Of a stretch of 9,103 nucleotides of DNA, positions 6,286 to 9,103 are shown in pieces (position 1 is the stretch's first letter; each line of letters begins with the position of its first letter). Below the pieces are notes generated by a model. That model did no database searches. It had not been told where the DNA came from and was given only the letters and a program-made list of their open reading frames with translations. Both the position numbers and the translations under genes were made by a program. Origin of the DNA: Pseudomonadota bacterium (lineage in GTDB: Bacteria; Pseudomonadota; Alphaproteobacteria; Rhizobiales; Rhizobiaceae); assembly GCA_023428515.1 (NCBI GenBank), contig JAEYXI010000377.1, forward strand, positions 1 through 9,103, in the 5' to 3' direction.

Positions 6286-6312
6286 TCTATAGCAAAAAAA
6301 ATCCACTCGCAA
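6286..6312 (-). promoter_or_regulatory. Possible sigma-70-like promoter for the minus-strand operon
   Basis: On the minus strand TTGCGA (6312-6307) and TATAGA (6291-6286), each matching four of six consensus bases, are separated by 15 bases that include a T-run. The spacing is shorter than ideal and alphaproteobacterial promoters are loose, so this is tentative. Its support is mainly that the operator-like palindrome at 6252-6271 would lie over the start of the transcript. Confidence 0.3.
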
Positions 6313-6413
6313 GCCGATGGCGGCAGATCGCAGACATATCACTTAAGTCATTGATGAAAATGCAATTATTGCGGAACTCGAAAATTTCCCGAGGTTCGGT
6401 TCACTGCCTGGGT

Positions 6414-6447
6414 TGGCTTGACCAGATCGTGAAATTTGGTAATACCA
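6414..6447. promoter_or_regulatory. Second operator-like palindrome with a degenerate partner, overlapping a possible plus-strand promoter
   Basis: TGGT-AAT-ACCA (6437-6447) repeats the core of the site at 6252-6271, exactly 180 bases centre to centre. A degenerate relative, TGGC-TTG-ACCA (6414-6424), lies 23 bases to its left, about two helical turns. TTGACC (6418-6423) could serve as a -35 box, with the -10 falling on TAATAC or AATACC within the palindrome; the -10 match is poor. Two or three sites of one type in a divergent region suggest cooperative binding or looping by the local GntR regulator. Confidence 0.5.
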
Positions 6448-6510
6448 GAATGGGCGGGTAAACATGGAAAGCCGATTAGAGTGCTGAGTTCGGCGTCCAT
6501 GAAGAGGCTA

Positions 6511-6575
6511 ATGGCCGGCGGCTGGTGGGCGCCGCCGGCCATGGTCCTCGCGAGGAGAGCCGGGCCGCCAGGCCC
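6511..6575 (+). promoter_or_regulatory. Structured leader hairpins of the plus-strand operon
   Basis: The main hairpin has perfect 12-bp arms, ATGGCCGGCGGC (6511-6522) and GCCGCCGGCCAT (6531-6542), with an 8-base loop. It is followed at once by the perfect palindrome TCCTCGCGAGGA (6545-6556) and a GGGCC/GGCCC stem (6562-6566 with 6571-6575). All are in the expected untranslated leader, 80-145 bases before the GTG start. No T-run follows, so simple termination is unlikely. No known riboswitch or leader-peptide pattern is recognised. Confidence 0.5.
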
Positions 6576-6620
6576 TGCCGAACCCGCTGGACATTTCGCG
6601 ACAAGGATGCAAACCGATTG

Positions 6621-6638
6621 CTGACCGCCGGAGGTCAG
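6621..6638 (+). promoter_or_regulatory. Small hairpin just upstream of the ribosome binding site
   Basis: CTGACC (6621-6626) pairs perfectly with GGTCAG (6633-6638) around a 6-base loop. The stem ends four bases before the strong ribosome site AGGGAGGA (6643-6650), which lies four bases before the GTG at 6655. The ribosome site decides for GTG rather than the in-frame ATG at 6667. The hairpin could tune translation initiation, though a 6-bp stem may also be chance. Confidence 0.35.
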
Positions 6639-6654
6639 GACGAGGGAGGATTTC

Positions 6655-7710
6655 GTGCCTAAGACGATGAAGGGACCCGCAATATTCCTGGCGCAGTTCG
6701 CGGGCGACGCAGCGCCGTTCAACTCGCTGAAGTCGATCACCAAATGGGCCGCAGGGCTCGGCTACAAGGGCGTGCAGATCCCGACCTGGGACGGGCGGCT
6801 CTTCGACCTGAAGAAGGCGGCAAGCTCGAAGGCCTATTGCGACGAGGTCAAGGGCATCTGCGCGGAAGCCGGCGTCGAGATCACCGAGCTGTCGACCCAT
6901 CTGCAGGGGCAGCTCGTCGCGGTGAACCCGGCCTATGACAGCCAGTTCGACGGTTTTGCGCCCGCGTCGGTGCACAACAATCCGAAGGCGCGGCAGAAAT
7001 GGGCGGTCGAGCAGATGAAGTTCGGCGCCAAGGCCTCGCGCAATCTCGGGCTGGATGTCTCGGTCACCTTCTCCGGCGCGCTCGCCTTCCCGTATCTCTA
7101 TCCGTGGCCACAGCGACCGGCCGGACTGATCGAGGAAGCCTTCGCCGAGCTCGCCAAGCGCTGGAAACCGATCCTCGACGCCTATGACGATGTCGGGGTC
7201 GATGTCGGCTACGAGATCCATCCGGGCGAGGACATTTTCGACGGCGCGACCTTCGAGATGTTTTTGGACGCGGTCGGCGGACACAAACGCGCCAACATCA
7301 ACTACGATCCGTCGCACTTCCTGCTGCAGCAGCTCGACTACCTCGACTTCATCGACATCTATCATGAGCGCATAAAAGCCTTCCACGTGAAGGACGCGGA
7401 GTTCAACCCGACCGGAAGGCAGGGCGTCTATTCGGGTTACCAGGGCTGGGTGAACCGCGCCGGCCGCTTCCGCTCGCTTGGCGACGGTCAGGTCGATTTC
7501 TCCGGCATCTTCTCCAAGCTCGCACAGTACGACTACGACAGCTGGGCGGTGCTCGAATGGGAATGCTGCCTGAAGCACCCGGAGGACGGCGCGGCCGAGG
7601 GCGCCCCCTTCATCGCCAGCCACATCATCCGCGTGACGGAGAAGGCGTTCGACGATTTCGCCGGCGGCACGACGGACAAGAAGCTGCTCAGGAAGATGAT
7701 GGGGATCTGA
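6655..7710 (+). CDS. Sugar phosphate isomerase/epimerase-like TIM barrel (AP-endonuclease-2 family)
   Basis: A complete 351-residue xylose-isomerase-like TIM barrel with a GTG start set by the purine-rich ribosome site at 6643-6650. Candidate metal ligands are Glu187 (GYEIHPGED), Asp218 with His221 (NYDPSHF), His244 (AFHVKD) and Glu301 (VLEWE), in the order expected for the superfamily. It is some 50 residues longer than the epimerase-like protein at 5267-6169, with extra segments around residues 95-115 (NPAYDSQFDGFAP) and 250-275 (TGRQGVYSGYQGWVNRAGRFRSLG), and is clearly a different subfamily, not a recent duplicate. The partner gene, 95 bases downstream, is a Gfo/Idh/MocA dehydrogenase. 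Such pairs occur in inositol, levoglucosan and C-glycoside/3-keto-sugar pathways, where the barrel protein isomerises, dehydrates or cleaves the oxidised sugar. Which of these applies cannot be read here. Confidence 0.92.
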   Translation: MPKTMKGPAIFLAQFAGDAAPFNSLKSITKWAAGLGYKGVQIPTWDGRLFDLKKAASSKAYCDEVKGICAEAGVEITELSTHLQGQLVAVNPAYDSQFDGFAPASVHNNPKARQKWAVEQMKFGAKASRNLGLDVSVTFSGALAFPYLYPWPQRPAGLIEEAFAELAKRWKPILDAYDDVGVDVGYEIHPGEDIFDGATFEMFLDAVGGHKRANINYDPSHFLLQQLDYLDFIDIYHERIKAFHVKDAEFNPTGRQGVYSGYQGWVNRAGRFRSLGDGQVDFSGIFSKLAQYDYDSWAVLEWECCLKHPEDGAAEGAPFIASHIIRVTEKAFDDFAGGTTDKKLLRKMMGI

Positions 7711-7713
7711 GGC

Positions 7714-7790
7714 AGTCGGCAGATAGGCAGTAGGCATTCGGGATAGTCGGCACGAATTTATATATAATTGCCGGCTGCCGATTGCCGACC
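7714..7790. repeat. Imperfect inverted repeat built of GGCAG-type units around an AT-rich centre
   Basis: The left arm (7714-7738) is a run of short related units, GTCGGCAG, ATAGGCAG, TAGGCATT. The right arm (7766-7790) is close to its reverse complement, with one base of length difference and a few mismatches. Between them is GTCGGCA and the very AT-rich centre AATTTATATATAATT (from about 7755). The element occupies almost the whole gap between the isomerase-like gene and the oxidoreductase gene and ends just before the GAGGAG ribosome site at 7794-7799. It could act as an intergenic mRNA structure, or the AT-rich core could carry a secondary promoter. Confidence 0.6.
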
Positions 7791-7805
7791 AACGAGGAGA
7801 AACTA

Positions 7806-8993
7806 ATGGTCAGCGGCAGACAGGTAGAATCCGGGCAAGGCCCGATCCGCTACGGCATGGTGGGCGGCGGCCAAGGCGCCTTCATCGGCGGCGTGCACCG
7901 GCTGGCGGCGCGCATGGACGGCGAGTTCCAGCTGGTGGCGGGCGCGCTGTCGTCCAACGCGGAGCGGGCGAAGGCCTCGGCTGCCGAGCTCGGGCTCGAT
8001 CCCTCCCGCAGCTATGGTTCCTTCCTCGAGATGGCGAAGGCGGAAGCAAAACGGCCGGACGGCATCGAGGCCGTGGCGATCGTGACGCCGAACAATGTGC
8101 ACTATCCCGCGGCGAAGGCGTTCCTGGAAGCCGGCATCCACGTCATCTGCGACAAGCCGCTGACCTCCAATCTCGCCGACGCGAAGAGGCTCGCGGCGCT
8201 GGTCGCAAAGACCGGGAAGGTGTTCGTGCTGACGCACAACTACACCGCCTATCCGATGGTCCGGCAGGCGCGCGACATGGTGGCGAAGGGCGTGCTCGGC
8301 GACATCCGCGTCGTGCAGGCCGAATATCCGCAGGATTGGCTGACCGAGGACGCGGCTGCTGCCGGCTCGAAGCAGGCGGCATGGCGCACCGACCCGAAGC
8401 AGTCCGGCGTCGGCGGCGCTTCCGGCGACATCGGCACGCACGCCTACAACCTCGCGCGCTTCGTGTCGGGTCTTGAGCTCGCCGAGCTGTCGGCTGATCT
8501 CGACGCCTTCGTGCCGGGCCGCAAGGTCGACGACAATCTCAACGTGCTCCTGCGCTTCAAGCCGGTTGGCAAGGCGCATGCCGCCAAGGGCATGATCTGG
8601 GCGAGCCAGGTCGCGCCCGGCCACGAGAACGGGCTGAAGCTCAGGGTCTACGGCACCAAAGGCGGCATCGAATGGGTGCAGGCCGATCCGAACTATCTCT
8701 GGTACACGCCGTTCGGCCAGCCGAAGCAGCTGATCACGCGGGCGGGAGCCGGCGCCAGCCAGGTGGCGGCGCGGCTGACGCGCGTGCCTTCAGGCCACCC
8801 GGAAGGTTATCTCGAAGGTTTCGCCAACATCTACCAGGAAGCGGCGCGAGCAATCCGCGCGGCGCGCCGGAAGGGCGGCAAGCCGGCTAAGGATGTCATC
8901 TATCCGACCGTGCAGGACGGCGTGGAAGGCGTCGCCTTCGTCGAGGCCTGCGTGAAGTCTTCTAAGAAGAACGGGGCGTGGACGAAGCTCTAG
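7806..8993 (+). CDS. Gfo/Idh/MocA-family NAD(P)-dependent oxidoreductase
   Basis: A complete 395-residue cytoplasmic dehydrogenase that would oxidise a ring or side-chain hydroxyl of a sugar or cyclitol, or reduce the matching keto form. The Rossmann nucleotide-binding motif is MVGGGQGAFIGGVH (18-31), followed by VTPNNVHY (93-100). The family EKP motif appears as CDKP, with catalytic Lys117. The C-terminal domain carries GDIGTHAYNLARF with Asp208 and His212, the usual catalytic pair. Length is at the upper end for the family. The ATG at 7806 has GAGGAG six bases upstream; the in-frame ATG at 7782 lies within the inverted repeat and is rejected. It follows the isomerase-like gene in the same direction and very likely shares its transcript. 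Possible roles are inositol-type dehydrogenase, levoglucosan-type or 3-keto-sugar forming; I cannot choose. Confidence 0.93.
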   Translation: MVSGRQVESGQGPIRYGMVGGGQGAFIGGVHRLAARMDGEFQLVAGALSSNAERAKASAAELGLDPSRSYGSFLEMAKAEAKRPDGIEAVAIVTPNNVHYPAAKAFLEAGIHVICDKPLTSNLADAKRLAALVAKTGKVFVLTHNYTAYPMVRQARDMVAKGVLGDIRVVQAEYPQDWLTEDAAAAGSKQAAWRTDPKQSGVGGASGDIGTHAYNLARFVSGLELAELSADLDAFVPGRKVDDNLNVLLRFKPVGKAHAAKGMIWASQVAPGHENGLKLRVYGTKGGIEWVQADPNYLWYTPFGQPKQLITRAGAGASQVAARLTRVPSGHPEGYLEGFANIYQEAARAIRAARRKGGKPAKDVIYPTVQDGVEGVAFVEACVKSSKKNGAWTKL

Positions 8994-9034
8994 GTTCGTC
9001 CGACTCGGCAGGCAGGTAAACACGTTAGACTGTC

Positions 9035-9057
9035 ATCCTCGGGCTTGTCCCGAGGAT
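9035..9057. repeat. Short palindromic REP-like repeat after the oxidoreductase gene
   Basis: ATCCTCGGG (9035-9043) and CCCGAGGAT (9049-9057) make a perfect 9-bp stem with loop CTTGT, 42 bases after the oxidoreductase stop. Sequences of this form, with TCATCCTCGGG...CCCGAGGATCTG, are recalled as common intergenic repeats in rhizobia. There is no T-run, but it is suitably placed to protect the 3' end of the operon mRNA. The remaining tail to 9103 shows no gene start that I can support. Confidence 0.65.
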
Positions 9058-9103
9058 CTGCCGCAAAGCATCGTTGGCTGCGAACTTTGAAGCCGTTGTT
9101 GGC

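Larger units (their letters stand above)
6170..6654. promoter_or_regulatory. Divergent control region between the two sugar-isomerase operons
   Basis: This 485-base gap has no credible coding capacity and separates two head-to-head operons. Its middle (about 6240-6460) is clearly richer in A+T than the genes and includes an A-run at 6293-6301. It holds two operator-like TGGTnnnACCA palindromes and possible promoters for both directions. The plus-side third (6471-6650) is GC-rich and contains several hairpins that would form the leader of the plus-strand transcript. Individual elements are listed separately. Confidence 0.75.

Noticed and set aside
6293..6301. A-run as a rho-independent terminator tail for the minus strand
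   Set aside because: Read on the minus strand it is a T-run, but no GC-rich stem precedes it, and it lies upstream of an operon start.
6436..6624. Possible 62-codon leader peptide in the divergent region
   Set aside because: No convincing ribosome site, it overlaps the operator palindrome and the 12-bp hairpin, and there is no run of regulatory codons such as would suggest attenuation.
6508..7737. 409-codon minus-strand ORF antisense to the second isomerase-like gene
   Set aside because: No family motif and a composition typical of antisense shadows. The plus-strand frame has clear metal-ligand motifs and a ribosome site.

Overview
The window looks like a chromosomal catabolic region of an alphaproteobacterium of the Rhizobiales (Hyphomicrobiales), probably close to Mesorhizobium. 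The evidence is the high GC content with GC-rich third codon positions, which gives long antisense shadow ORFs, the gene families present, and several kinds of intergenic palindromic repeat of the sort I associate with Rhizobiales genomes. The genus is an inference; no rRNA or marker gene is present.

Layout. (1) At 1-699 (+) is the 3' part of a MalK/UgpC-type ABC transporter ATPase, presumably the last gene of a carbohydrate importer operon. (2) A large inverted-repeat element (714-854) fills the space between it and the next, convergent gene. (3) At 864-6169 are five co-directional minus-strand genes. In transcription order they are a D-tagatose/D-psicose 3-epimerase-like TIM barrel (6169-5267), an enolase-superfamily (mandelate racemase type) dehydratase (5224-4055), a GntR/FadR-type regulator (3995-3282), a D-2-hydroxyacid dehydrogenase (3079-2090) and a class III Old Yellow Enzyme (1961-864). 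(4) A 485-bp divergent control region (6170-6654) carries two TGGTnnnACCA operator-like palindromes and a chain of hairpins. (5) At 6655-8993 are two plus-strand genes: a second sugar isomerase/epimerase-like TIM barrel and a Gfo/Idh/MocA oxidoreductase. (6) A short palindromic repeat lies at 9035-9057, in the otherwise empty tail.

Together this reads as one carbohydrate or sugar-acid utilisation locus. Two metal-dependent isomerases/epimerases (or lyases), two NAD(P)-dependent dehydrogenases, one Mg-dependent acid-sugar dehydratase and one flavin ene-reductase are arranged around a divergent promoter. The locus encodes its own FCD-domain GntR regulator, and the intergenic palindromes match that family's TGGTnnnACCA operator type. 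The substrate cannot be read from the sequence. The combination does not match any textbook pathway I can name, so the pathway as a whole is the main candidate for something undescribed.

Smaller points of note: two genes (the GntR gene and the dehydratase) end in a TAG that lies at the edge of the same palindromic repeat; the hydroxyacid dehydrogenase has Gln where the catalytic Glu normally sits; and the plus-strand operon has a strongly structured leader containing a perfect 12-bp stem.
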